Position numbers and translations under genes: made by a program
Assembly: GCA_045594425.1 (NCBI GenBank)
Contig: JAZNYK010000007.1
Location: forward strand, 184,926-248,925
DNA length: 64,000 nucleotides
Direction of reading: 5' to 3'
From: RGIG1681 sp045594425
Lineage (GTDB): Bacteria; Bacillota; Clostridia; Christensenellales; UBA1242
In this document: in pieces, positions 25,907 through 34,647 of the stretch
Numbering within the stretch: the stretch's first letter is position 1
How the letters are laid out: each line of letters opens with the position of its first letter
The notes under the pieces: generated by a model
Told to the model about the DNA's origin: nothing
Database searches by the model: none
Seen by the model: the letters and a program-made list of their open reading frames with translations, nothing else

Positions 25907-26986
25907 TTAATTATTTTCACCTTCAATATTTGCAAGTCTTGCTTGTTGGTCTGCAACGGTTAATGCTTTAACCATATCACCAATATCACCATTCATAAAG
26001 TTTTCAAGAGAATAGATTGTCATATTGATTCTGTGGTCTGTTACCCTGCTTTGTGGGTAGTTGTATGTTCTAATCTTTTCACTTCTATCACCACTTCCAA
26101 CTTGCAACTTTCTTTTTTCAGCATAAGCAGAATCTTCTTGCGATTGATAATAATCATAAAGTTTTGACTTAAGCCAGTTCATTGCTTTTTCTCTATTTTT
26201 ACCTTGGCTTCTTTCATCTTGACAAGCAACAATAATACCTGTTGGAATATGTGTGATACGAATTGCAGATTCGGTTTTGTTTACGTGTTGTCCACCAGCA
26301 CCTCCCGCTCTGTAATAATCAATTTGCAAATCTTTTTCATTAATATCAATTTGAACGTTCTTTGCTTCAGGTAAAACAGCAACAGTTGCAGCCGATGTGT
26401 GGATTCTTCCAGAACTTTCAGTTACAGGAACTCTTTGAACTCTATGAACACCACTTTCAAACTTGAATTTAGCATAAGCACCTTTTCCAGTAACCATGAA
26501 GTTAACTTGTTTTATAACGCCACCTTCAGCACCTTCTTCATCAAGAACTTCAACCTTGAAACGATTTCTGTCAGCAAACATTGTATACATTCTAAATAGG
26601 TCACCAGCAAAAATGCCTGCTTCATCACCACCAACACCCGCTCTGATTTCAACAATAACGTTACCTTCATCGTTTTCATCTTTTGGAAGAAGCAAAATCT
26701 TAAGTTCCTCTTCAATTTCCTTAAGTCTTTCTTTTCCACCATAGAATTCGTCATTAAGCATAGAAAGCATTTCAGGGTCTGTTTCAACCTTCATCATTTC
26801 TTCAGCATCTTTCATATCGTTTTCAACTTTAACGTATTCATCATATTTTTCAACGATTGGTGCTAAATCTGATTGTTCTTTAGATTTTTTTTGCCAAACA
26901 GACATATCAGCCAAAATATTTGGGTCAATCAAATCTTTTGTAAGTTCATCAAATCTTTCTTTAATCTTTTTTAATCTTTCAATCAT
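25907..26986 (-). CDS. prfA: Peptide chain release factor 1
   Basis: 359 aa, normal length. It recognises UAA/UAG and triggers peptide release. The catalytic GGQ is in RAGGAGGQHVNKTESAIR; domain 1 coiled helices and the C-terminal domain 4 text (VTDHRINMTIYSLENFMNGD) are typical. GGGAG precedes the ATG. Overlaps the prmC stop by 4 nt (ATGA): the methyltransferase for its GGQ glutamine is co-transcribed. Confidence 0.97.
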   Translation of the reverse strand: MIERLKKIKERFDELTKDLIDPNILADMSVWQKKSKEQSDLAPIVEKYDEYVKVENDMKDAEEMMKVETDPEMLSMLNDEFYGGKERLKEIEEELKILLLPKDENDEGNVIVEIRAGVGGDEAGIFAGDLFRMYTMFADRNRFKVEVLDEEGAEGGVIKQVNFMVTGKGAYAKFKFESGVHRVQRVPVTESSGRIHTSAATVAVLPEAKNVQIDINEKDLQIDYYRAGGAGGQHVNKTESAIRITHIPTGIIVACQDERSQGKNREKAMNWLKSKLYDYYQSQEDSAYAEKRKLQVGSGDRSEKIRTYNYPQSRVTDHRINMTIYSLENFMNGDIGDMVKALTVADQQARLANIEGENN

Positions 26987-27819
26987 ATAATTTCTCCCAC
27001 AACAACCCTGTTGTTGTTTCCATAATCTTTAAACACTTGAATGTTTTTGAAACTCTTTTGCATAAGTGCAGAAACAGTTTCTGCTTGATTGTAACCAATC
27101 TCAAAATACAACTTGCCGTTTTTATTCAAATATTTTGGTGCATCATTAACAATCTTTCGATAATAATCAAGCCCATCAACACCACCATCTAACGCCAAAA
27201 TTGGCTCATTTTCAACAACTTCTTTATCCAAGCCTTTAACAACATCGGTTTCAATATAAGGCGGATTGCTAACCACAAAATCAAACTTGCCATCAACATT
27301 TTCAAACAAGTCAGACAAAATAAAATCTACATCAGCATTATTCTTTTTTGCATTGCGTTTTGCAATATCAAGTGCTTTTTGGCTAACATCAACCGCTGTA
27401 ACTTTTGCACCCGTTTCTTTTTGAACAACAATAGCAATTGCACCAGAACCCGTGCCAATATCTAAAACAGAAGGTTTTCCTGCCTTTAAATTAACATCCT
27501 CAACAAGTTTTTCCACCAAAACCTCTGTGTCTAGCCTTGGAATTAACACATTCTTGTCAACATCAAAATCATATCCAAAAAAAGATGTTTTTCCAAAAAT
27601 GTATGCAAGCGGAATATGTTTCAACCTTTTTTCAACTGCATCCATAATTTTTTTTGTTTCTTCAGTTGAAAATTTTCCATGAAACGGAAGCATACTTCTT
27701 TGCTTTCCCGTAACTTCCACCATAATCCAATCAATATCAGCAAACTCATCAATGCCCGCTTCTGTAAACATTTTTTCAAGGTTTTTCTTTAGTTCATGAT
27801 AATCTAACAAAACTTTCAT
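26983..27819 (-). CDS. prmC: Release factor glutamine methyltransferase
   Basis: 278 aa. It methylates the GGQ Gln of release factors using SAM. N-terminal helical bundle, then SAM motif I VLDIGTGSGAIAI and the substrate motif VVSNPPYIETD. TTGGAGG stands just before the ATG at 27819; an in-frame ATG 30 nt upstream lies in the leader. Operon with prfA. Confidence 0.95.
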   Translation of the reverse strand: MKVLLDYHELKKNLEKMFTEAGIDEFADIDWIMVEVTGKQRSMLPFHGKFSTEETKKIMDAVEKRLKHIPLAYIFGKTSFFGYDFDVDKNVLIPRLDTEVLVEKLVEDVNLKAGKPSVLDIGTGSGAIAIVVQKETGAKVTAVDVSQKALDIAKRNAKKNNADVDFILSDLFENVDGKFDFVVSNPPYIETDVVKGLDKEVVENEPILALDGGVDGLDYYRKIVNDAPKYLNKNGKLYFEIGYNQAETVSALMQKSFKNIQVFKDYGNNNRVVVGEII

Positions 27820-27852
27820 AAAACCTCCAAAAAAAATGTGCGTAAACAAAAA

Positions 27853-27881
27853 ATTTTACACACATTAAAAAGTGCAGACAA
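27853..27881 (-). promoter_or_regulatory. Candidate promoter of prmC-prfA inside the rpmE terminator
   Basis: Minus strand TTGTCT, 17 bp, TAAAAT; the -35 overlaps the 3' arm of the rpmE terminator. Confidence 0.5.
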
Positions 27882-27895
27882 AAAGTGCCTGCACA
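27866..27895 (-). terminator. Terminator of rpmE
   Basis: gtgcagac / gcctgcac (8 bp with a wobble), then TTTTT on the minus strand. Confidence 0.8.
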
Positions 27896-27906
27896 AAATA
27901 TCACAG

Positions 27907-28116
27907 TTATTTCTTGATTCCGTATCTTTTGTTGAATCTTTCAACTCTACCACCAGCATCAACGATTTTTTGAGTTCCTGTGAAGAATGGATGACATTTG
28001 TTGCAAATATCAATCTTAATCACATCACCATCTTTTGTTGAACCAGTTTCAAAAGTGTTTCCGCAAGCGCAAACAACTTTAACGGTGTGATAATTTGGAT
28101 GAACGTTTTCTTTCAT
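27907..28116 (-). CDS. rpmE: 50S ribosomal protein L31, zinc-binding form
   Basis: 69 aa. VVCACGNTFETGST and ICNKCHPFFTGTQK are the typical L31 text, with the CxC...CxxC zinc ligands intact, so this is the zinc-containing paralogue rather than the zinc-free one. AAGGAG precedes the ATG at 28116; a longer reading to 28161 lacks a site. Confidence 0.97.
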   Translation of the reverse strand: MKENVHPNYHTVKVVCACGNTFETGSTKDGDVIKIDICNKCHPFFTGTQKIVDAGGRVERFNKRYGIKK

Positions 28117-28258
28117 TTTAGTAATCTCCTTAATAACATAAGCATTGAAATTATATAACACAAAACCTTTATTGTCAAGTATTTTTATTTTTTTGTTTTA
28201 ATTTGGAATAAAATTTTTAATATTGAAAAACACTAACAAAAATAAAGGAGAAAATCTT

Positions 28259-28360
28259 ATGACAAAACAATACTTTCCTATTGGTGACGGCATTGCTGAA
28301 GCCCTTGAAACACATTCTGAAAACGCTTATATTTTCTGTGCCCCAGAAACTATTGAATAA
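28259..28360 (+). CDS. 33-aa ORF with strong ribosome site, unknown
   Basis: MTKQYFPIGDGIAEALETHS opens the 33-residue product, which ends CAPETIE. AAAGGAG lies 8 nt before the ATG, and it is divergent from rpmE. Its TAA abuts the stop of the convergent 28361 gene with no spacer. It is either a real small protein or the 5' stub of a longer gene cut by whatever brought in its neighbour. No homologue recognised. Confidence 0.45.
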   Translation: MTKQYFPIGDGIAEALETHSENAYIFCAPETIE

Positions 28361-29773
28361 TTAAACAAAAACCTCATCATCAAAAGAATAATCTCTTATA
28401 AATTTAAGATATCTTTTTGCAACCCCAACAGACACCGGTGCAAAATTATGATATGACACACAAACATTAAAACCGAATCTTTTAACAGGTGCAAGATTGT
28501 GAACATGACCAAACAAACTCAAACAATCTTTTGCATGAGTGAGCGGTCTGTGAGTTAAAAACACTTTTTCACCAAGCACACTCTCATCTAAATAGATTCC
28601 CTCTTTATACACTTCTTGAAACCCAAGTTCAAGAAGTTTTTTTCTAAAGGTTTCAAAATCATCTTTATAGTCCGCTTCTTCATAGTTTCCACAAATCAAA
28701 ACAACTTTTCCATTAAGTTCCTTGATTTTTTCATAATTTCCAAAATCACCCAAATGATAAACTGTATCATTTTTTGAAACAACTTGATTCCAACGCCTGA
28801 TAAGTTCTTTATCTGATTCTTCCACAGTTTTAAATGGAACTTGTTTTAGTTTAACCTTTCTAATTTGCGAAAAATGAGTGTCTGAAACAAAAAATGTTTT
28901 TTCAGCAAATGGATTTGCATCTATTTTATTAATTGAAATAATAAAATCTTTCCATAACCTTGAATTTGGTAAAATATCAAAAACATAATGTATTTTATGT
29001 GACTGTTTTAACTTCTTTTGTTCTTTCAAAATTTCATTTACATCAATATCTTTCACTTTAAAATAATCTTTATGCAAAACATATCCCACTGGAACTATGT
29101 CAAAAATTGTTTTTAACCCCATATCATGATTGATTTTATCGTAGGTTTTTACACAATCAATTAAATACTTTCCAATCAAACTTTCTGAAATATGATGTTC
29201 CATCTCATAAACACTAGAAACAACTTGTCTTGCAATATAGTTTGGAATCACCGTAAACTCAACACCGCTTTTTGCAACAATTTCAAATGCAAGTTTATCA
29301 CTTTTATAATTAAAATCTTCAAACTCATCCATCATCAAATTGCCAGTTCCAAGCCATACAATATGCAATTTTTCTTTTACACTTTTATAATGTTTTAAAA
29401 GAACCGCTATATTTGTTAATGGACCGGTTGCAATAACAACCAATTTATCCACAAGTTTTGCTTCTTTAGCAATCTTTTTCACTGCTGGAGAAACTTCATC
29501 ATAACCAAGCGAAACATAACTAGTGCTTCCTTCAAAAATAAAATCTTCCGAAAAAACACCCATAAGTGAGAGCAATCTTCTTGCTTCAAACTTACTGTCA
29601 AGTTGCATTTCTTCAATTGTTTCCCCATTTCTTTTTGACTTAAATGGCTCAATTGTTATTGCTTTTATATCAAGCATTTCCATATTTGCAAAAGCATAAA
29701 CAATTGCAAACCTATCATCAACATTGTTTGTTATATCTGAATCTAAAATAACATTAATCTTTTCTTTTTTCAT
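28361..29773 (-). CDS. Nucleoside hydrolase fused to metallophosphoesterase
   Basis: 470 aa. Residues 1-285: nucleoside-hydrolase fold with DSDITNNVDDRFAI (metal Asp cluster, 11-20), ATGPLTNIAVLL and a late D/N-rich segment. Residues 292-470: calcineurin-like phosphoesterase with FFVSDTHFS, HLGDFG, ICGNYEE, LTHRPLTH and LFGHVHN, a complete metal-ligand set. The fusion would cleave a glycosidic bond and a phosphoester, perhaps of one nucleotide-like substrate (inference). No Shine-Dalgarno; TATAAT ends 6 nt before the ATG at 29773, predicting leaderless mRNA. A longer reading to 29806 crosses that promoter. Confidence 0.82.
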   Translation of the reverse strand: MKKEKINVILDSDITNNVDDRFAIVYAFANMEMLDIKAITIEPFKSKRNGETIEEMQLDSKFEARRLLSLMGVFSEDFIFEGSTSYVSLGYDEVSPAVKKIAKEAKLVDKLVVIATGPLTNIAVLLKHYKSVKEKLHIVWLGTGNLMMDEFEDFNYKSDKLAFEIVAKSGVEFTVIPNYIARQVVSSVYEMEHHISESLIGKYLIDCVKTYDKINHDMGLKTIFDIVPVGYVLHKDYFKVKDIDVNEILKEQKKLKQSHKIHYVFDILPNSRLWKDFIISINKIDANPFAEKTFFVSDTHFSQIRKVKLKQVPFKTVEESDKELIRRWNQVVSKNDTVYHLGDFGNYEKIKELNGKVVLICGNYEEADYKDDFETFRKKLLELGFQEVYKEGIYLDESVLGEKVFLTHRPLTHAKDCLSLFGHVHNLAPVKRFGFNVCVSYHNFAPVSVGVAKRYLKFIRDYSFDDEVFV

Positions 29774-29779
29774 AGACTT

Positions 29780-29785
29780 ATTATA
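29780..29785 (-). promoter_or_regulatory. -10 box giving a leaderless transcript of the hydrolase fusion
   Basis: TATAAT exactly 6 nt before the ATG; a weak -35 (TTTTGT) lies 17 bp upstream. Confidence 0.6.
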
Positions 29786-29807
29786 CAATTTTTTCTTTAT
29801 AAACAAA

Positions 29808-29835
29808 ATAAAAATAGGCGTTAAGCCTATTTTTA
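29808..29835 (-). terminator. Terminator of ileS
   Basis: aaaaataggc / gcctattttt with a 5-nt loop. Confidence 0.88.
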
Positions 29836-32800
29836 TTATTTTCTAACAAGCAACAATGAAACATCTTCACCGTTTAAATCAAGTTTTTGTGCGCCTTCTT
29901 TAACAACAACTTCAAGTTTATCCGCTAAAGTATCATCACAAATTGATTTTGAATATTTTTCAACAACTGCATTAATTTCATTTGTTGATGAAATATAAAT
30001 TTCAATATGGTCTGTAACTTCAAACCCATTTTCTTTTCTTGCTTGTTGAACCTTGCTAATAACTTCACGAACAATTCCAAGTTCAATAAGTTCTGGTGTA
30101 AGTTCTGTTGAAAGAACAACTGTAACTTTTCCATCACTTTCAGATGTGAATCCTTCTTTTGAAATTGGAGAAATTAAAAGGTCTTCTTTTGCAAGTTCAA
30201 CTTCAGTTCCTTGAGCATCAAACTTAACTGTTTCGCCTTTGTTAACAGTGTCTACAACTGCACAGGCATCACAAGAAGCAAGCCAATTTCTAATTGCACC
30301 AATCTTTGAGCCATATTTTGGACCAAGAACCTTAAGTTGTGGTTTGAGTTCATAATTCAAATATTCTTTTGCATCATGCTTAAATTCAACAGTTTGAACA
30401 TTAAGTTCATCTGAAATAAGAGCCTTAAGTTCATCTGAAAGTTCAACCTTTTCAGCAGTTGCAACAATAAGTTTTGAAAGCGGTTGTCTATTTTTGATAT
30501 TGCTAGCGTTTCTTGTGCTTCTGCCAAGAACAACAATATCCAAAACAGTTTGCATACCTTCGTTCAACTTTTCATCAATCAAAGTTTCATCAGCAACTGG
30601 ATAATCACACAAATGAACAGATATTGGAGCATTTTTATCAACACTTCTAACAATGTTTTGATAAATTTGTTCTGTGATTGATGGAACAAATGGAGCACAA
30701 AGTTTACATAATCCAACAAGCACATAATTTAATGTCGTGAATGCAGCAGTTTTATCTTCAGTTTCCCCACTCGCCCAGAATCTTTCACGACTTCTTCTAA
30801 CATACCAGTTTGAAAGACTATCAACAAATGTGTTTATAAGTCTTGTTGGTTCACAATTAACATAATCAGCAAGATATGCATCAACATCTCTAACAAGTTT
30901 GTTAAATTCAGAAACAATCCACTTATCCATAAGTGAAAGTTTTACATCTTTAATATTATGCTTACTTCCGTCAAACTTATCGATTTCAGCATAAAGAACA
31001 TAGAAAGCATAAGTGTTCCAAAGTGTTCCCATGAATTTTCTTTCAAAATCTTCAAGAGTTTCTTTGTTGAAGTTTGTAGAAATCCAAGGAGCATTTGAAA
31101 TATAGAAATACCATCTAGCGGCATCTGAACCAGCACTGTCAAACACTTCCCAAGGAGTTACAACATTTCCAAGACTCTTGCTCATCTTTTTGCCATTTTT
31201 ATCATTTACAAGTCCAAGTGGCAAGCAACGTTTGTAAGGTGATTTTCCAAACAAAAGTGTATTGATTGCAAGAAGTGAATAGAACCATCCACGAGTTTGG
31301 TCCATACCTTCAGAAATAAACTCCGCTGGGAATGATTTTTCAAATAATTCCTTATTTTCAAATGGATAGTGAAGTTGTGCAAATGGCATTGAACCACTAT
31401 CATACCAACAGTCAAGAACTTCTGGAGTTCTTTGCATGGTCTTTCCACATTTTTCACATGGGAATGTGATTTTATCAACAGTTGGCTTGTGCAAATCAAG
31501 TTCTTCAGATTCAGCAATTCCACCAAGTTTTTTAAGTTCTGCCACACTTCCAACAACATGGATGTGTCCACATTCACAAACCCAGAATGGAAGAGGTGTT
31601 CCCCAATATCTATTTCTTGCAATATCCCAATCGATAAGAGATTTCAAGAAACCACCCATTCTACCTTCACCAATGCTTGCTGGACGCCAGTCTACATTAG
31701 CGTTATTTTCAATAAGCATATCCTTAAGCGCTGTTGTTTTTACAAACCAACTGCTTCTTGCATAGTAAATAAGCGGTGTTTTGCATCTCCAACAGAATGG
31801 ATATGAGTGTGTGTGAGGCATTTCTTTCAAAAGTTTGCCTTGTTCTTTAAGGTCAGCAATAACAAGTTTATCTGCATCTTTAACAAATTTGCCTGCATAA
31901 TCACGAGTTTCTTTGCTCATATTTCCATTATCATCAACAAGTTGAACAAATGGAAGGTCGTATTTTCTGCCAACTTTGTTATCATCTTCACCAAATGCAG
32001 GAGCAATATGAACAATACCTGTGCCATCGGTGAGAGTTACATAGTCATCATTTGTAATAAACCATGCTTTTCCTTCATATTTATCTTTAACAAAATCAAA
32101 AAGAGGTTCATAAAATCTTCTTTCATATTCACTACCCTTTTTGGTTTCTACTTTTTCGTATTCTTCTTCAGCAAAAAGTGAACCAATCAAAGCATCAGCC
32201 ATGATATAATATTCATCACCCACTTTGATTTTTGAATAGTCTTCATTTGCATTCATACAAAGAGCAACGTTTGAAGGAAGTGTCCATGGAGTTGTTGTCC
32301 AAGCAAGATAGTATGTGTTTTCTTCATCAAGTGCTTTGAATTTTGCAAACACGGTTCTATCTTTTACATCTTGATAACCTTGAGCAACTTCGTGACTTGA
32401 AAGAGATGTTGCACATCTTGGGCAATAAGGCACAATTCTGTGACCCTTATAAACCAAACCTTTTTTGTGCATTTCAGAAAGGCTCCACCATTCACTTTCA
32501 ATATATTCATTTTTATAAGTTACATAGGCATCATCAGTATCAACAGAATAACCCATGCGGTCAGAAAATTCTTCCCACATATCTTTATATTTCCAAACGC
32601 TTTCACGGCATTTTTCGATAAATGGTTGAATTCCAAACTTTTCAATATCTTGCTTGCCTGTTGAACCAATTATTTTTTCAACTTCAAGTTCAACTGGAAG
32701 ACCATGGGTATCCCAACCAGCCTTTCTCATGATATTTCTTCCCTTCATTGTTTGATAACGAAGAAATACGTCTTTGATTGTTCTGGTTAAAACGTGTCCG

Positions 32801-32967
32801 ATATGAGGTTTTCCATTTGCTGTTGGTGGACCTTCATAAAAAGTGTAAGGTTCGCCATTTTTGTTTTTTTCAATCATCTTTTTGATGACGGCATTGTCTT
32901 TCCAAAACTTGGCAACTTCTGGCTCACGAGCAGCAAAGTCAAGTTTGGTGTCAACTTTTTTATACAT
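29836..32967 (-). CDS. ileS: Isoleucyl-tRNA synthetase (type 2-like)
   Basis: 1043 aa. HIGH motif in GPPTANGKPHIGHVL, KMSKS motif in GKKMSKSLGN, editing domain between, anticodon-binding and C-terminal extension after. The wording YEGPPTANGKP and RKAGWDTHGLPVE.EVEK resembles type 2 (eukaryotic-like) IleRS rather than the Bacillus type 1; type 2 enzymes are typically less sensitive to mupirocin (family knowledge). CAAGGAG precedes the ATG. Expression is probably set by the T-box leader upstream. Confidence 0.96.
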   Translation of the reverse strand: MYKKVDTKLDFAAREPEVAKFWKDNAVIKKMIEKNKNGEPYTFYEGPPTANGKPHIGHVLTRTIKDVFLRYQTMKGRNIMRKAGWDTHGLPVELEVEKIIGSTGKQDIEKFGIQPFIEKCRESVWKYKDMWEEFSDRMGYSVDTDDAYVTYKNEYIESEWWSLSEMHKKGLVYKGHRIVPYCPRCATSLSSHEVAQGYQDVKDRTVFAKFKALDEENTYYLAWTTTPWTLPSNVALCMNANEDYSKIKVGDEYYIMADALIGSLFAEEEYEKVETKKGSEYERRFYEPLFDFVKDKYEGKAWFITNDDYVTLTDGTGIVHIAPAFGEDDNKVGRKYDLPFVQLVDDNGNMSKETRDYAGKFVKDADKLVIADLKEQGKLLKEMPHTHSYPFCWRCKTPLIYYARSSWFVKTTALKDMLIENNANVDWRPASIGEGRMGGFLKSLIDWDIARNRYWGTPLPFWVCECGHIHVVGSVAELKKLGGIAESEELDLHKPTVDKITFPCEKCGKTMQRTPEVLDCWYDSGSMPFAQLHYPFENKELFEKSFPAEFISEGMDQTRGWFYSLLAINTLLFGKSPYKRCLPLGLVNDKNGKKMSKSLGNVVTPWEVFDSAGSDAARWYFYISNAPWISTNFNKETLEDFERKFMGTLWNTYAFYVLYAEIDKFDGSKHNIKDVKLSLMDKWIVSEFNKLVRDVDAYLADYVNCEPTRLINTFVDSLSNWYVRRSRERFWASGETEDKTAAFTTLNYVLVGLCKLCAPFVPSITEQIYQNIVRSVDKNAPISVHLCDYPVADETLIDEKLNEGMQTVLDIVVLGRSTRNASNIKNRQPLSKLIVATAEKVELSDELKALISDELNVQTVEFKHDAKEYLNYELKPQLKVLGPKYGSKIGAIRNWLASCDACAVVDTVNKGETVKFDAQGTEVELAKEDLLISPISKEGFTSESDGKVTVVLSTELTPELIELGIVREVISKVQQARKENGFEVTDHIEIYISSTNEINAVVEKYSKSICDDTLADKLEVVVKEGAQKLDLNGEDVSLLLVRK

Positions 32968-32999
32968 TTTTGTTCTCCTTGAATATTTATTTTGAATAT

Positions 33000-33290
33000 A
33001 AAAGACTAACTTGGTTTTCTAAAAAATAGAAAAAGCGTTCTTGCAAAATATAAGAACTTTGCAAAAACGCCTAAAGTCACCACTTATATTTTAGTATGGG
33101 CCAACACCCACCACCTTTTTAACGGTCAGTCCCCGTAAACAACTACTCAACAAAATATTTTTCGCCGTTTCTGCTACGCTAGTGATACTGTTTTGGCTTT
33201 ACTTATTTGCTTTCACCAACCGCAAACTCTCTCGAAGATATTACCCAATCAGCGTGTCTAGCATCAAACGCATTTATATTCAATATACAT
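33000..33290 (-). promoter_or_regulatory. T-box riboswitch leader of ileS
   Basis: Read on the minus strand: AGAGAG then GGTTGGTGAAAGC (33209-33221, stem I loop), a candidate Ile specifier ATC (33184-33186) in CAGTATCACT, GAGTAG (33143-33148), AAGGTGGT (33110-33117, T-box start with TGGT to match ACCA tRNA ends) and a terminator hairpin followed by T-runs. The bulge continues GGG where the consensus has ACC, so the antiterminator is atypical. Uncharged tRNA-Ile should allow read-through. Confidence 0.85.
33021..33070 (-). terminator. T-box terminator hairpin
   Basis: gcgttcttgcaaa / tttgcaaaaacgc 13-bp stem with a wobble, then TTTTTCTATTTTTT on the minus strand. Confidence 0.8.
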
Positions 33291-33292
33291 CT

Positions 33293-33320
33293 ATTATAAA
33301 TCACTATTAATTTTTGTCAA
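33293..33320 (-). promoter_or_regulatory. Promoter of the ileS leader
   Basis: Consensus TTGACA, 16 bp, TATAAT on the minus strand, about 320 nt before ileS. Confidence 0.85.
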
Positions 33321-33345
33321 TATTTTATTGACGTTATTTTTAAAA

Positions 33346-34482
33346 TTATTGAGGTTGATTTGCAGATAATTCACTTTCATATTTTTTAGCAAGTGCCTTC
33401 AAAACACTTGTGTTATATTGAATTGACCTACAAAATTCATCCGCAATAGATTTATCAGAAACATATTCTGAAATAATTTCAGCATAAACCGGTTTTTGAG
33501 TTTTTGGATTAACCTTAATAAACTCTTCTACTTTTTGCATTACTTCCTGAAAAATGTCTGGATAATTCCTCATTATGTATTTTAAGTTATCACCAACATT
33601 AGACTCTTCACCAAGTCTTTTTTCAAAAACAAATTCAAAATCAAAATTCGGGCCCGTTCTCACACTGTTTTTTATCGCATCAAAAACAAATCCATGGTTT
33701 CTTGAAGTAAAGTCACTATCACCCATAACTGCGTATCTAACCAAATAATCTTTGATATATCTACGTTTAATTTGTTCTACATCCGCCGAAGGTGGCACCA
33801 CTTTAAAATCATCAACAACTCTTTGTTTTACTTCATTTATCTTTTCTTCCAGCACTTTAAGCGTGGTTTCTATTGGCGTGTAAGGTGCAAACTTTGGATT
33901 TCTTGTATCAACAGGTTCAGTCAAATAAAAGAATTCATCTGATTTTATAAAATCTAAAGACATTATATAAAAATCATCACCCTGTCTAAACCCTGTGTTA
34001 AAAACTGTTTTGCAACCAAAGAAATCTAATATTGCAGGTGTAACCTTCTCTGAACTCATTTTTCGGGTTTCTAAATCAAAATCAAAAAGACCTTCTCTCT
34101 TGATTTTTTTAAGTAACGCAGAAACATTTTGTTGATGACAACCACTTTTTTTGATTTCTTGAGTATCTAAATAAGATTCAATATAACATTTGCCTTTCTT
34201 TTTTTGCACTAACTCAAAATACTTTGAAAAATATCCCTTATGAGCACGAACAAATCTTTTACTCATTCGCCCAAGCAATTTATCCTCATCAGAATCTTTA
34301 ACCAAATCATATTCTTCAATACCTTCTAATGATTGACCAATTCTCATGCTATTTGTTTTCGGGTCAACAAATGTCATTATTGATTTTAAATAGGCATCTC
34401 TAATTTTTAATTGTTCTTCAGTTTCTTTACCTTCAATGTAAGGACCAACTGTGTATCTTAACTTTTGCAAAAAACTACGCAT
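33346..34482 (-). CDS. HipA-like kinase-fold protein
   Basis: 378 aa. The C-terminal half has a HipA-type catalytic arrangement: MGDSDFTSRNHGFVFD (D257, N262, five apart) and, 19 residues after the Asn, GPNFDFE (D281); HipA has D309, N314 and D332. The N-terminal 230 residues match nothing I recognise, and no HipB-type repressor gene is adjacent. AAAGGCT/GGAG precedes the ATG at 34482; a longer reading to 34545 crosses the promoter. A Ser/Thr kinase role is inference; a metabolic or toxin kinase are both possible. Confidence 0.65.
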   Translation of the reverse strand: MRSFLQKLRYTVGPYIEGKETEEQLKIRDAYLKSIMTFVDPKTNSMRIGQSLEGIEEYDLVKDSDEDKLLGRMSKRFVRAHKGYFSKYFELVQKKKGKCYIESYLDTQEIKKSGCHQQNVSALLKKIKREGLFDFDLETRKMSSEKVTPAILDFFGCKTVFNTGFRQGDDFYIMSLDFIKSDEFFYLTEPVDTRNPKFAPYTPIETTLKVLEEKINEVKQRVVDDFKVVPPSADVEQIKRRYIKDYLVRYAVMGDSDFTSRNHGFVFDAIKNSVRTGPNFDFEFVFEKRLGEESNVGDNLKYIMRNYPDIFQEVMQKVEEFIKVNPKTQKPVYAEIISEYVSDKSIADEFCRSIQYNTSVLKALAKKYESELSANQPQ

Positions 34483-34510
34483 AGCCTTTTCTCCATAATT
34501 TGTTAGTTTA

Positions 34511-34539
34511 ATTATACCACAAAAATATAAGATTTTCAA
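34511..34539 (-). promoter_or_regulatory. Promoter of the HipA-like gene
   Basis: Minus strand TTGAAA, 17 bp, TATAAT. Confidence 0.8.
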
Positions 34540-34606
34540 CAACAAATATACATTATAATAATCACACTAAAAATTTAATAAAATATCATAACTTTCGAAA
34601 AAATAA

Positions 34607-34629
34607 GGTGTTATGCGAAACATAACACC
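34607..34629 (-). repeat. Dispersed palindrome, copy f (tail degenerate)
   Basis: GGTGTTATG / CATAACACC with loop cgaaa; on the minus strand followed by TTATTTTTT, so it can act as the murC terminator. The tail position reads AAAGTTATG, a poor match, and orientation is uncertain. Confidence 0.7.
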
Positions 34630-34647
34630 TGTAATTTTATAAATTTA

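Noticed and set aside
27835..27866. Second terminator-like hairpin (aatgtgcgtaaa / tttacacacatt) right before the prmC ribosome site
   Set aside because: The likely prmC promoter starts transcription within its loop, so it would not form in that mRNA; it may only act on rpmE read-through.
28361..29806. Longer start for the hydrolase fusion at 29806, and similar upstream extensions for dinB (43380), murB (20197) and tpiA (51000)
   Set aside because: These extensions run through promoters or neighbouring genes and lack ribosome sites; the shorter starts match family N-termini.
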